This document shows, one piece after another, positions 24,101-32,528 of a stretch of DNA of 64,000 nt. The position numbers were made by a program, and so were the translations under genes. Each line of letters opens with the position of its first letter. The stretch's first letter is position 1. The DNA is from Streptomyces sp. ICBB 8177. GTDB lineage: Bacteria; Actinomycetota; Actinomycetes; Streptomycetales; Streptomycetaceae. Location: positions 1 through 64,000 of the forward strand of contig NZ_NSKH01000003.1 of NCBI RefSeq assembly GCF_003144095.1. The letters run 5' to 3'. The notes under the pieces are model-generated. The model saw only the letters and a list, made by a program, of their open reading frames with translations, did not search any database and was not told where the DNA came from.

Positions 24101-25840
24101 GTCCAGCTCCCCGACCCGGCCGCCGCCCTTCTTCGGATCGGCACCCGCGAGGAAGACGCCGAACAGCCCGCGGTCCGGGATCGTCCCACCGGACGTCACC
24201 GCCAGCCGCTGCGCGCCCGGCCGCCCGCTGAGTGTGCCCGCCACGCGGTCCCACACCAGGCGCGGGCGCAACTCGGCGAAGGCGTCGGACGGGTAGCGGC
24301 CGGCCAGCATGTCGAGCACCGCCGTGTAGGCCGACTCCGGCAGCGCCGCGAACGGCGCGGCCCTGCGCACCAGTGCCAGCAGCTCGTCCACGTCCCAGGT
24401 GTCCACCGCCACCATGGCGACGATCTGCTGAGCCAGCACGTCCAGCGGGTTGGCCGGGACCCGCAGGGCCTCGATGGCACCCTGCCGCATGCGTTCGGTG
24501 ACGACCGCCGACTGCACCAGGTCGCCGCGGTACTTCGGGAAGACCACACCGGTGGAGACGGCGCCCACCTGGTGGCCGGCGCGACCGACACGTTGCAGCC
24601 CGGAGGCTACCGACGGCGGCGACTCGACCTGCACCACCAGGTCCACCGCGCCCATGTCGATGCCGAGTTCGAGGCTGGAGGTGGCGACCACCGCGGGTAG
24701 CCGCCCGGCCTTGAGGTCCTCCTCGACCAGGGCCCGCTGCTCCTTGGAGACCGAGCCGTGGTGGGCCCGGGCCAGCAGCGCCGGGGCACCCCTGGCCGCG
24801 CCCGCCTCGCCCATCAGCTCGGCGGGGGAGTGGTGTTCCGGCATCGCCTCGCCGGTGGCCCGCTCGTAGGCGATCTCGTTGAGCCGGTTGCACAGCCGCT
24901 CCGCGAGGCGGCGGGAGTTGGCGAAGACGATGGTGGAGCGGTGTGCCTGCACCAGGTCGGCGATGCGCTCCTCCACATGGGGCCAGATGGAGGGGCGCTC
25001 CCCGGCGTCCGAGCCGGGTGTACCGCTGTCGGAGACCGGAGAGCCGCCCAGCTCGGCCAGGTCCTCCACCGGCACGACGACCGACAGGTCGAAGTCCTTC
25101 TGCGACGGCGGCTGCACCACGGTGACCTTGCGCCCCGGCGACAGGAAGCGGGCGACCTCGTCCACGGGGCGCACGGTGGCCGACAGGCCGATGCGGCGGG
25201 CCGGGCGGTCCAGCAACTCGTCCAGCCGCTCCAGGGAGAGCGCCAGGTGGGCGCCGCGCTTGGTGCCCGCCACCGCGTGCACCTCGTCCAGGATGACCGT
25301 CTCGACCCCGCGCAGCGCCTCCCGCGTGGAGGAGGTGAGCATCAGGAACAGCGATTCGGGGGTGGTGATCAGGATGTCCGGGGGCTTGGTGGCGATCGCG
25401 CGGCGCTCCGCCGCCGGGGTGTCGCCGGACCGGATCGCGACCTTGACCTCGGGCTCCGGCAGCCCCAGCCGCACCGCCTCGTGCCGCAGCCCGGTCAGCG
25501 GACTGCGCAGGTTGCGCTCCACGTCGACGGCCAGGGCCTTGAGGGGGGAGACGTACAGCACCCGGCAGCGGCGCCTGGCCTCGGCCGGGGGCGGGGTGTG
25601 GGCGAGCCGGTCGAGGGCGGCGAGGAAGGCGGCCAGCGTCTTGCCCGAGCCGGTGGGCGCGACGACCAGCACGTCGGACTCCTCGGCGATGGCCCGCCAG
25701 GCTCCGGCCTGGGCGGCGGTGGGCGCGTCGAAGGCACCGTTGAACCACGCGCGGGTGGCGGGAGAGAAGGAGTCCAGGGCCGACACCGGAGCCTGCTCCC
25801 GCCCCGGACCCGGTGCCTTCGGCCGCTTCCCGTTCGACAT
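21164..25840 (-). CDS. lhr: large ATP-dependent helicase Lhr
   Basis: Lhr is a superfamily 2 3'-to-5' DNA helicase found in actinobacteria and induced by DNA damage in mycobacteria. The 1558-residue protein has Walker A VAPTGSGKT, a DEVH box (VILDEVHAV), SAT and motif VI (QRVGRAGHQVG), then the winged-helix and Lhr-core domains and the long Lhr C-terminal domain. The length is normal for full-size Lhr. Three in-frame ATGs (25870, 25849, 25840) are possible starts; 25840 is the conservative choice and none has a strong ribosome-binding site. Its neighbour nei suggests repair of oxidised DNA. Confidence 0.95.
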   Translation of the reverse strand: MSNGKRPKAPGPGREQAPVSALDSFSPATRAWFNGAFDAPTAAQAGAWRAIAEESDVLVVAPTGSGKTLAAFLAALDRLAHTPPPAEARRRCRVLYVSPLKALAVDVERNLRSPLTGLRHEAVRLGLPEPEVKVAIRSGDTPAAERRAIATKPPDILITTPESLFLMLTSSTREALRGVETVILDEVHAVAGTKRGAHLALSLERLDELLDRPARRIGLSATVRPVDEVARFLSPGRKVTVVQPPSQKDFDLSVVVPVEDLAELGGSPVSDSGTPGSDAGERPSIWPHVEERIADLVQAHRSTIVFANSRRLAERLCNRLNEIAYERATGEAMPEHHSPAELMGEAGAARGAPALLARAHHGSVSKEQRALVEEDLKAGRLPAVVATSSLELGIDMGAVDLVVQVESPPSVASGLQRVGRAGHQVGAVSTGVVFPKYRGDLVQSAVVTERMRQGAIEALRVPANPLDVLAQQIVAMVAVDTWDVDELLALVRRAAPFAALPESAYTAVLDMLAGRYPSDAFAELRPRLVWDRVAGTLSGRPGAQRLAVTSGGTIPDRGLFGVFLAGADPKKGGGRVGELDEEMVYESRVGDVFTLGTTSWRIEDITRDRVLVSPAPGVPGRLPFWKGDQLGRPLELGRALGAFLREIGGLSPEAARERLAAAGLDEWAADNVLAYLDEQRRACGHVPDDRTIVVERFRDELGDWRIVVHSPFGAQVHAPWALALGARLSERYGFDAQVMHADDGIVLRLPDADLLGLDLLDADPFRAGTEYDAQQSPVGAADVVFEHGEVEQVVTDQVGGSALFASRFRECAARALLLPRRNPAKRTPLWQQRQRAAQLLQVASEFGSFPIVLEAVRECLQDVFDVPGLVELMGDIDSRAVRLVEVTTPEPSPFARSLLFGYVAQFLYEGDSPLAERRAAALSLDSRLLSELLGQAELRELLDADVMAELESELQWLTEDRRVKDAEGVADVLRVLGPLTDAELAARGAQSGWVRELETARRAIRVRIAGAEHWAAVEDAGRLRDALGTALPVGVPEAFTEPVKDPLGDLLSRFARTHGPFTAADAAARFGLGTAVVDGALHRLAADGRVVQGEFRPEGAGHEWCDAGVLRRLRRRSLAALRHELEPVPPPALGAFLPQWQHVGTRALRGVDGLLRAVEQLQGAAVPASALERLVLPSRLADYSPALLDELTSSGELVWAGAGALPGKDGWIALYPADTAPLLLPEPQPLELSPLHRAVLDALASGYGLLFRQIAEAVRSSLPDATDPELADTVWDLTWSGRLTNDTLLPLRALLGSGRTAGSTAHRAPRAVPRARYGTRIPRPTASRSGPPTMAGRWSLVPGREPDATLRAHALGHTLLDRHGVVTRGAVAAEGVAGGFSAVYRVLSAFEETGQARRGYVVEGLGAAQFAMEGAVDRLRAVNTARERAEAHPAAPRAVVLAAADPANAYGSALPWPEAPSGAGHKPGRKAGAVVVLVDGELTLYVERGGKTLLAWGEPDSPRLVTAVEALSAAVREGALGRLTVERVNGEPALSSSLGRALEAAGFHATPRGLRLRA

Positions 25841-25870
25841 GCCACCCATCGTGCCTCGGACCACTGACAT

Positions 25871-26319
25871 CGGCCCGCGCCGCCGCCCGGCCTGTGGACA
25901 ACCCGCGCGGAAATGATCATGTGACTAGCCGTGGGTTTGCCTTTGGCGTGGGGAGGCGATCGCGGACGTGGCCTGCTCGGTCGCGCAGGTCGGGTGGTGG
26001 GCGGTCGGGTAGTCGCGGCTCGGGCGGTCATGCAATGGGTTCATGGGATCAGCGGAGTGAACGCGGCGCCGGCACCCCTCCGAACTGCCCGGGTCGATCT
26101 GCTCCGGGCCGGCTGCACAGGGCGAGCGCATGCGTAGGGAAGCGGGACCGCGGCGGGGCAAGCCAGGCGTGGGATCGGCTGCGGCGGGCGGGCGGACAGG
26201 GGTGGGGACCGCCCGGCGGGCCTGGTCGTGGAGGCGAGCCGTCCGGCCGCAAGAACGTACAAGACCAGGTGGCCGCCCCGCGCCCAGCGTCGGCCCGGGT
26301 GAACGCGCTGCTCTGCCCC
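25871..26319. other. intergenic region, no gene recognised
   Basis: About 450 bp between lhr and the decayed azlCD region. Open frames exist on both strands, but none has convincing codon usage, a start site or similarity I recognise. It may be further decayed sequence of the azl locus. Confidence 0.5.
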
Positions 26320-26780
26320 TCGATGATCCATCGGCGGCCACCGAGGCCGCCGAGCCCCGCTCCGCCGACGTCCGTGACGCTCTCGGTGCTGGATGGCCGT
26401 CGGCCTGCCCGGCTTCGCCCTCGGCGCCACGGTCGCAGGGGGGCGGGATCAGCGTGCCGCAGGACTGTGTGCCCCCGGCTGCCGGTCTTCATCGGCGGGC
26501 CGTAGTTCGCGCTGGTCGGTGCGCTCGGCGTGGGCGGTGCGCCGCTCGCCGTAGCCGGGGCGTTCACCCGTCCGCTTGGAGGTTGGGGACGTGGCGGGTC
26601 CGGCGGTCTTCCTCGCCCGGCTCGCGCCCATGGTCCGCGTGGGCGGGCCGGGAGCGCGCCACGGCCGCCACGGTCGCCGTGGCGGCGTTGGCGTGCGTGC
26701 TGCGGCTGCCCGCTGCGCCGGCCGCGCCCGCCGTGCTGCTCGTACGTCGTGACCGACGCGAGCGGGAGTGCACCCGGTGA
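26320..26780 (+). pseudogene. decayed azlC-like branched-chain amino acid exporter subunit
   Basis: Fragments resembling AzlC (the multi-helix permease subunit) are scattered over three frames. An N-terminal-like VRDALG piece (near 26368) runs into LPGFALGATVAG in another frame (near 26400). A C-terminal hydrophobic stretch, ATVAVAALACVLRLPAAP, lies near 26660-26710. The total is about 200 bp shorter than an intact azlC. The last frame ends in TGA at 26778-26780, overlapping a GTG start (GTGA), the usual azlC-azlD coupling. The identification leans on the clearer azlD remnant downstream. Confidence 0.45.
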
Positions 26781-27094
26781 CCACCTGGATCGCGCTCGGG
26801 CTCACGGCTGGATCGCGCTCAGGTTCACGGCGCTCGGTGCGTACGCCGTCAGACTGCTCGCCCCTACCCGTGCCCACCGGCTGCTGGAGCGACCACTGGT
26901 GCGAGGACTGGCCGCACCGGTGCCGGTCGCCCTGCTCGCCGCGATGACCGCGGCGCAGACCTGCACCACCGGCCGCCGCCTGGTGGTCGACGCGCGGGGC
27001 GCCGGGCTCGTCGCTTGCTGCTGCGCACGCATTCCTGGTGACCGTGGGGGTCGCCCTAGTGGTGACGGTGCGCGTGTGGCAGGTAGCGGGCTGA
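26777..27094 (+). pseudogene. frameshifted azlD-like branched-chain amino acid exporter subunit
   Basis: AzlD is the small partner subunit of the AzlCD exporter. The start GTG 26777 gives VTTWIALGLT; the frame then breaks at a 23-bp imperfect tandem duplication (26786-26808 and 26809-26831). The next frame reads FTALGAYAVRLLAP, LLERPLVRGLAAPVPVALL and GRRLVVDARGAGLVA, typical AzlD sequence. A second break near 27005-27040 restores the first frame, which ends AFLVTVGVALVVTVRVWQVAG and a stop at 27092-27094. Start and end frames agree while the middle is shifted, so the gene is intact in outline but cannot be translated. Confidence 0.72.
26786..26831 (+). repeat. 23-bp imperfect tandem duplication in azlD remnant
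   Basis: Two adjacent 23-bp copies (26786-26808, 26809-26831) begin TGGATCGCGCTC and end TCACGGC, with two differences. The length is not a multiple of three and accounts for the first frameshift. Confidence 0.85.
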
Positions 27095-27138
27095 CTCACG
27101 GCCCGCCGCGCGACGACGCCCGAGGTCTGCGTCACGCG

Positions 27139-28575
27139 CTACGGTGCGTCCGCGCCGGCATGGTCGTCGTCGAACGCGCCTACGCTGATGGCGCCCGCGG
27201 CGCGCCTGCGGCCGTCCTCGGTGCGGGTGAGCTCGGTGGTCACGTCGGTGCCCTCGGCAACCGCGGCCGACTCGGCCGCCGCCCACGAGAAGACGCCGCG
27301 CGCCATGGTGGACGACTCCGCCGCCGCCCGCTTCGCGTACACCGTGGCCCGCACCCTCGCGATGTCCCGGTCCTCGGGCGCGGCCAGGGCGGCGGCCTCC
27401 GCCAGGTGGCAGGCCAGCCGCAGCTTCCCCGCCGCCAGCAACGCGGTGGCCCGCCGCGCCAGTAGCGCGGCGCCGCCCGCCGCGTCGGCCAGCTCGGCGG
27501 CCAACTCGGCCTCGGGAGCGGGCTTGAGGTGCGCGGGATTCTGGTCGTACCAGCCGCCCCACAACCGCCACAGATTGCGCACCACGAACTCCGGCTCGTC
27601 GTAAGCGGGACGCAGGTAGGGCCTGTCCAGCAGCCCTTCCGGCACGCGTACCGTGTGCAGCACCTCGTCCAGGCGGCGGCCCTCGTTCATCAGGTCGCGC
27701 GTCTGGCGGCACAGCGACTCCAGGAGCTCGGCGGTGTCCCCGAGCGCCTGCCGTACGCGGTCGGCGCCGAGGATCGGCACGCCGTGCCCGGGCAGCAGGA
27801 CCTCGGCGTCCAGCTCCCGCATCGTGCGCAACGCCCGCGCCCATTCCACCGGATAGCGCTGCACCTTCTGCGGGTTGCCGGCGTTCGGCGAGTTCCAGAT
27901 GAACAGATCGCCCGTGCACAGGGTGCGCAGCTCGGGAATCCACACGTAGGTGTGATCGTCGGTCTCGCCGCGTGCGTGCGTCAGCTCGAACGTCAAGTCG
28001 CCTTGACGCAACGTGAAGCGGTCGCGGTACGAGGTGTCCGGATAGCGGTAGGTGGTCGGCCACTCCAGGGCCGGGACGCCGAACTGGCGCCGGTTGACCC
28101 AGGCGTTGTACCCGGCGGTCTCCGCGTAGCGGTCGAACCGCGCGGCGACCGCTTCGTGCGCGACCACCTCCGGTGCGGCGGCTCCCCGCTCCTTGGCGGC
28201 CGCGTCGAGGGCGAACACTCCGAAGGTGTGATCCACGTGCCCGTGCGTGTACACCACGGAACGCACGTCATGAGACGAGAACGCCCTCACCGCCGCAACG
28301 AGTTGGGCTCCGGTACGGAAGTCACCGGAGTCGACGAGCACGAGCCCGTCGCCGGTGTCGAAGACGCACACGTTCGCGAAGGCGGGAAAGAAGCCGGTCC
28401 GCTCACCCGTCCTGACCAGTTCGCAACCGGTGAAGGCGCCCGACATCTGCGTCGCAAGGGTCTCCTCGCCCTGCCACACGCGCTCGGCGTACGCGAGGTA
28501 GGCGCCGGTCAGGTCGTCCGCCGGCCCACCCGCGACAGGGGCGCCGTCGGGGCGGCTTTCGTTGTGCCGCGTCAT
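27139..28575 (-). CDS. metallo-beta-lactamase-fold hydrolase with alkylsulfatase-type dimerisation domain
   Basis: The 478-residue protein has an MBL domain (about 60-290) with the zinc motif H111-x-H113-x-D115-H116, a second-ligand region (THARGETDDHT), the aspartate in CTGDLFIW and the late histidine in LPGHG. A helical alkyl-sulfatase dimerisation-like region follows (about 330-440, VRNLWRLWGGWYDQNP). The C-terminal SCP2-like domain of SdsA-type sulfatases is missing, so the substrate is unknown. ATG 28575 has a very strong GGAGGAGGA site. It is divergent from a PucR-family regulator, which probably controls it. Confidence 0.88.
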   Translation of the reverse strand: MTRHNESRPDGAPVAGGPADDLTGAYLAYAERVWQGEETLATQMSGAFTGCELVRTGERTGFFPAFANVCVFDTGDGLVLVDSGDFRTGAQLVAAVRAFSSHDVRSVVYTHGHVDHTFGVFALDAAAKERGAAAPEVVAHEAVAARFDRYAETAGYNAWVNRRQFGVPALEWPTTYRYPDTSYRDRFTLRQGDLTFELTHARGETDDHTYVWIPELRTLCTGDLFIWNSPNAGNPQKVQRYPVEWARALRTMRELDAEVLLPGHGVPILGADRVRQALGDTAELLESLCRQTRDLMNEGRRLDEVLHTVRVPEGLLDRPYLRPAYDEPEFVVRNLWRLWGGWYDQNPAHLKPAPEAELAAELADAAGGAALLARRATALLAAGKLRLACHLAEAAALAAPEDRDIARVRATVYAKRAAAESSTMARGVFSWAAAESAAVAEGTDVTTELTRTEDGRRRAAGAISVGAFDDDHAGADAP

Positions 28576-28767
28576 AAGTCCTCCTCCTGGACGCCGCCGG
28601 CCATGGCCCTGGGCGGGCGGTCGGGACGCGTTCCGCCGTAGATCCTCCGCGCGTCGACCGGGCGCCGACAGAAGATCTCGTCACACCTCGCGCGGCGGAC
28701 TACTGTGACGGCTCACAACCACCGGAGCGAGGCTCCCGTCGCGAACCCGCTCCGTCGAGGAGGCGCG
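28576..28767. promoter_or_regulatory. divergent promoter region, MBL hydrolase and PucR regulator
   Basis: The 192-bp gap separates divergent starts and should hold both promoters and any operator for the PucR protein. Both genes have strong ribosome-binding sites next to it. I could not define a convincing operator palindrome. Confidence 0.45.
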
Positions 28768-30015
28768 ATGACGACGGTCCCCCCGCAGGACGGCGTGGCG
28801 TTCACCTACGAGTTGTCCGCCGCCGCCCGCGCCCTAGCGGCCCGCTGCGAACCACGCGTCAACGAGATCGCCCGTCGCATGTCCCGCGTCTCGTTCGAAG
28901 CGATACCCGGCTATCCCGAACTGCCCGCAGACATCAAGGACATCGAGGTCGCCGCCACCGCGCGGCACGGTCTGCGCCTTTTCCTGCGCCGGGTGCACGA
29001 CCAGCACGGCCGCTTCGGCGACTACGGACTGTTCCGCGAACGTGCCGCGCAGCGCGCCGAGGAGGGCGTGCCGCTGCATTTGCTGCTGCGTGCCCACGCA
29101 CTCGGTGCCTACATGCTGTGGCGGACGCTGCGCGAGGCCGCGCGGCCGGGCGAGGAGACGGCCCTCGTCGAGCTGTCCGGCTTCCTGCTCAGAGCCCAGG
29201 AAGGCATCGCGAGCGCGGTCGCCGAGACGTACCTCGACGAACAGGCCGCCCTGCTGGCCGAACGACGGGAGCACCGCCGCCTGCTGGTGCGCGGTCTGCT
29301 CGACGGCTCGCCGCTGCCCGACGCCGCGACGCAGCGCGCCCTCGGCCTGGACCGCGGGGCCCTCGTGCTCTGCCTGCGCACTCCGCGCGCCGCGCCCGCC
29401 CCCGGTTCCGCCAGTCCCGCTCCGGTGGCCGTACGGCGGCGTGGACGGCGCGTACAGACCGCGCTGGACCGGGCGTTCCGGACGGACGTGCTCGCGCTGC
29501 TCGACGATGAGGGCGGATACGCCGTCGTTCCTGCCCCTCCGGGCGCCGACGCTCCGCCAGAAGCGCCCGACGGTCTCGCCGAATCACTGGGTAAGGCATG
29601 CGGCGGCGAGGTGCGGATCGCGGCCGTCACGGCGGGCTGCGGCGCGGAGGTGGCGAAGGCCGCCAGGACCGCCGCTGAGGTCATACGGGTGGCGCGCGCG
29701 GGCGGCAGGCCCCCGGGGCTGCACCGACTGGACGACGTACTGCTGGAGTTCCACCTCTCACGGCGTGACGAGAGCAGCGGCCTGATCGCGGCGCTGCTCG
29801 ACCCGATCGCCGACCGCCCCGAACTGACCGAGACGCTCCGCACCTACCTGGAACACCAGCAGGACCGCCGTGCCACTGCCCGGCGGCTCGGCCTCCACCC
29901 CAACACGGTCGACAACCGGCTCGCCCGTGTCACCGCTCTCACCTCGCTCGACCTCGCCTCACCACGCGGCACGGCGCTGGCACTCGCCGCGCTGCTGCTG
30001 AGGGGGGAGGCCTGA
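28768..30015 (+). CDS. PucR-family transcriptional regulator
   Basis: The 415-residue protein has an N-terminal helical sensor-like region (about 1-170, RsbT-rd-like, with RFGDYGLFRERAAQ). A GGDEF-like central region follows (about 175-330), then a C-terminal PucR-type helix-turn-helix (about 355-412) with TLRTYLEHQQDRRATARRLG and HPNTVDNRLARV. PucR proteins are ligand-responsive activators of neighbouring catabolic genes. The divergent MBL-fold hydrolase is the obvious target. ATG 28768 was chosen over an in-frame upstream start at 28705 because GAGGAGG lies 5-7 nt before it. Confidence 0.92.
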   Translation: MTTVPPQDGVAFTYELSAAARALAARCEPRVNEIARRMSRVSFEAIPGYPELPADIKDIEVAATARHGLRLFLRRVHDQHGRFGDYGLFRERAAQRAEEGVPLHLLLRAHALGAYMLWRTLREAARPGEETALVELSGFLLRAQEGIASAVAETYLDEQAALLAERREHRRLLVRGLLDGSPLPDAATQRALGLDRGALVLCLRTPRAAPAPGSASPAPVAVRRRGRRVQTALDRAFRTDVLALLDDEGGYAVVPAPPGADAPPEAPDGLAESLGKACGGEVRIAAVTAGCGAEVAKAARTAAEVIRVARAGGRPPGLHRLDDVLLEFHLSRRDESSGLIAALLDPIADRPELTETLRTYLEHQQDRRATARRLGLHPNTVDNRLARVTALTSLDLASPRGTALALAALLLRGEA

Positions 30016-30114
30016 GGGCCAGGCCCCTGTCCCGCTCCGGTCGTCCGAGCCGAATACGCCACCCACGTGCTGAAAACGCCCGTATACGTACTGGAAACGG
30101 AACGTCCGCACGCG

Positions 30115-31065
30115 TCATGCGATGGGACGGCCGTAAGCGCGCAGGGTCAACAAGGCCTCGATCGTGAGGACGGGGCGCCACTCCATCCGTGGGGCGGCGG
30201 CCCACGGGCGCCGCCGCAACGGCCAGCCGCCGTCCGGCTGTTGGGAGCCGGTCAGGAAGTCGAGCGACCGATCGATCTCCGCGTCGGAGAACCACCGACG
30301 CCCCAGTGACTCCGGCGAACGGGCGAAGTCGTAGGCGAAAAATCCCTCCTCCGTGTCCTCCCGGGGAGTGCCCACGCCCGTGGCGCGGTCGCGACCCGGG
30401 TCGAGTACGGCGAGGCCTTGGTCGCGCACCAGCCGCCCCAGCCTGGCCGCCGCGGCCTCGGCACGCGCACGGTCCGGCACCGAGTCGAGGAAGGCGAGCG
30501 CCGCCAGCGCCTCGCCCGGGTGCGGCTTCTCCAGCGCGTCGACCGCCGCCCAGCAGCAGTCCGTCGCCCTGAAGAGCCACGCGTGCCACACACCGTTGCC
30601 GTGCAGCGCGCCCACGACCGGGCCGGTGGCGAGCAGACCTCCGGACGACCGGTCCGTCGCGGGGAACCACGGCGCGCGCGGGTGACCGGGTGGCGTCGGG
30701 CTCACCACCGGCAACGCACCGTCCGGGGTCGATACCGCCGTCAGATAGCGGCACAGGCGTTCCACGCGCTGCCCGCCGCACCGCCCGGCCTCGTCCAGGA
30801 GCCGCAACGCGTGGACGGCGTGCAGGGGTTGACTCGACGGGCCGCGCAGGTCGGGGTCCAGAGCGTGCCCGTAACCGTCGTCCTCGTTGCGGTACGCGAG
30901 CAGTGCGGTCTCCAACGCGTCGGCGTCGCCGTCCAGGAAGTGCAGCGCGAAGCGCCGCTGTTCGAGCACGCGCGCGGTCAGCCACACGAAGTGCCCGGCG
31001 CGCTCGAGCGCGGACCCCACGGGCCGTTCCGCCGTCTCGTTACGTCCTGCCACGTGTCCTGCCAT
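30115..31065 (-). CDS. alpha/alpha-toroid (prenyltransferase/terpene-cyclase-like fold) protein of unknown function
   Basis: The 316-residue protein shows repeated helical motifs typical of squalene-cyclase and prenyltransferase toroids: YRNEDDGYGHALDPDLRG near residue 58, LTAVSTPDGALPVV near 110, and a C-terminal FLTGSQQPDGGWPL near 285. The catalytic DXDD of cyclases and the zinc ligands of prenyltransferases are not evident, so it is more likely a binding or uncharacterised enzyme scaffold. No signal peptide is present. It converges with the PucR gene and is divergent from the next membrane protein gene. Confidence 0.75.
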   Translation of the reverse strand: MAGHVAGRNETAERPVGSALERAGHFVWLTARVLEQRRFALHFLDGDADALETALLAYRNEDDGYGHALDPDLRGPSSQPLHAVHALRLLDEAGRCGGQRVERLCRYLTAVSTPDGALPVVSPTPPGHPRAPWFPATDRSSGGLLATGPVVGALHGNGVWHAWLFRATDCCWAAVDALEKPHPGEALAALAFLDSVPDRARAEAAAARLGRLVRDQGLAVLDPGRDRATGVGTPREDTEEGFFAYDFARSPESLGRRWFSDAEIDRSLDFLTGSQQPDGGWPLRRRPWAAAPRMEWRPVLTIEALLTLRAYGRPIA

Positions 31066-31341
31066 GCGCGCACAGTAGGGCGCGCGCGTCGCGCTGCCTA
31101 CGGCTGCGACAAGGGTGCACCCGTACGGAGACGGCGCGGCGCGCGACGGTGGACGCGTGTCCGAAGCGCGATGCGCCGATGGCCGGGAGTCGCTGAAACC
31201 GATGCTGACGCTTACTGGTGAATGAGAGGATCAGACCGTGCCATGGTGCGGCCCGCACGCGAGAAGTCGTCAGGGCGGGTGACACGCCGTGGCGCTGGCC
31301 GGGCGTACGCCGCCGAACGCGAGCGGGGGGCCGCCTCGTCG

Positions 31342-32217
31342 GTGAACGACGGTCCTGTCGTTGTCCGCGCGGCTAGTGGGACGGTCACCTTGCGTTGGTA
31401 TCAGGAGCCTTGGATCGCGCAGTTCGCGTTACCCGCCGCCTCCTGCGCGGTCGTCACCTGGATCAGCCTGGTGCGACGGTTCACCGGCAAGGGCCGTCTG
31501 CTCGGCAGCCGCCAGTCGGTCGGCCTCGCGCTGTCGGTGACCGCGATGACCTGCGTGATCGCGCTGGGGACGGGCCTGCTGCTGCCACACGTGGCGCGGC
31601 TCCCTCCGGTCGCGGTCGGCCTGGTCGCGGGGGCGGGCGTGGCACCGAGGGGCCGCCGGGACGGCGACGTCGCCCAGCCGGTTGTGAAGGTCCTCACCCT
31701 CGGCGTCGCCTCGCTGCTCGAACGGCTCGAATACCGGCTGATCACCGACTACATGACGTGGGCCGACTCGTTCATGAGCGGCTTCAAGGAGCCACGGCAG
31801 CTGCGGATCTTCGCCCACGGCCTCAAACTGCACCTGCTCTCCCGCCACGAGGGCAACAAGGCGCTGGCCAAGGCCGTCAACGAGCGTCACGCGGAGGCGG
31901 ACGGCGCGATCGGCGCGGTCTTCGCCCTGCTCGACGCCCGGGCGAGGCGCGCCGGCAGCGGGATGCTGACCGCGCTCGACGGGCCTCAGGAGTGGCCGGG
32001 CGGCCAGCACGAGGAGGTCGAATACCTGCGAGCGTTCGGAACCGCGCTCGAACGGTGCAAGCAACTGCTGGCCCTGGCCCATGTGCACGGTCGACGTTCC
32101 GATACGGCCGCGCTGGAGGCGCTGCGCGACAACGTGGTCCCGCCGGACGGCTTCGGCTCGTCGTCCGTTCCCGCGCAGGGAGGGCTGTTCGGGCTGGTCA
32201 GGCAGGAGCGGGGGTAG
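31342..32217 (+). CDS. putative membrane protein of unknown function
   Basis: Residues numbered from GTG 31342 give a 291-residue protein. After GTVTLRWYQEPW come two hydrophobic segments (about 25-43 and 60-85), then a predominantly helical soluble part rich in charged residues (LLERLEYRLITDYMTWADSF, LRIFAHGLKLHLLSRHEG). No domain is recognised. The frame is open from ATG 31222, but those 40 extra codons are of mixed composition and no good ribosome-binding site favours either start. It reads toward a hairpin terminator shared with the convergent HTH gene. Confidence 0.65.
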   Translation: MNDGPVVVRAASGTVTLRWYQEPWIAQFALPAASCAVVTWISLVRRFTGKGRLLGSRQSVGLALSVTAMTCVIALGTGLLLPHVARLPPVAVGLVAGAGVAPRGRRDGDVAQPVVKVLTLGVASLLERLEYRLITDYMTWADSFMSGFKEPRQLRIFAHGLKLHLLSRHEGNKALAKAVNERHAEADGAIGAVFALLDARARRAGSGMLTALDGPQEWPGGQHEEVEYLRAFGTALERCKQLLALAHVHGRRSDTAALEALRDNVVPPDGFGSSSVPAQGGLFGLVRQERG

Positions 32218-32452
32218 GTGCCGCGCCGGCCGCCCGGTGCGGGTGCCCGGCGGCGGACCAGGTTCGGGGGGCGCGTGTGGTGCGGGGTGCGAAGTGTGCG
32301 TGCGTCCAGGCGTTGGTTTTCGGCCATCGGCTCACGCGGGTCACCGGCGGCCGCGTGCGCCACGAAGCGGTCGGCAGGTGGAGCGCCCGGTCAAAGGGGC
32401 CGGGACCGGGACCGGAACCGTCGGGGGCGGTCGCTCCAGGAGCACATCCCCA

Positions 32453-32495
32453 GGCGCCGACTCCTGAGGGAACGGGGCCCACAGGAGTCGGCGCC
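32453..32495. terminator. bidirectional hairpin between convergent genes
   Basis: A perfect 14-bp inverted repeat (32453-32466 with 32482-32495, 15-nt loop) lies between the membrane protein gene and the opposing HTH gene. The rest of the 311-bp gap (32218-32528) shows nothing else. Confidence 0.8.
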
Positions 32496-32528
32496 GTCAG
32501 AGAACTGTCGACCTGAATGTCGAAGTGG

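Noticed and set aside
22050-25901. A long second minus-strand frame overlapping lhr
   Set aside because: The product is Arg/Gly/Ala-rich low complexity. The other frame carries all the helicase motifs.
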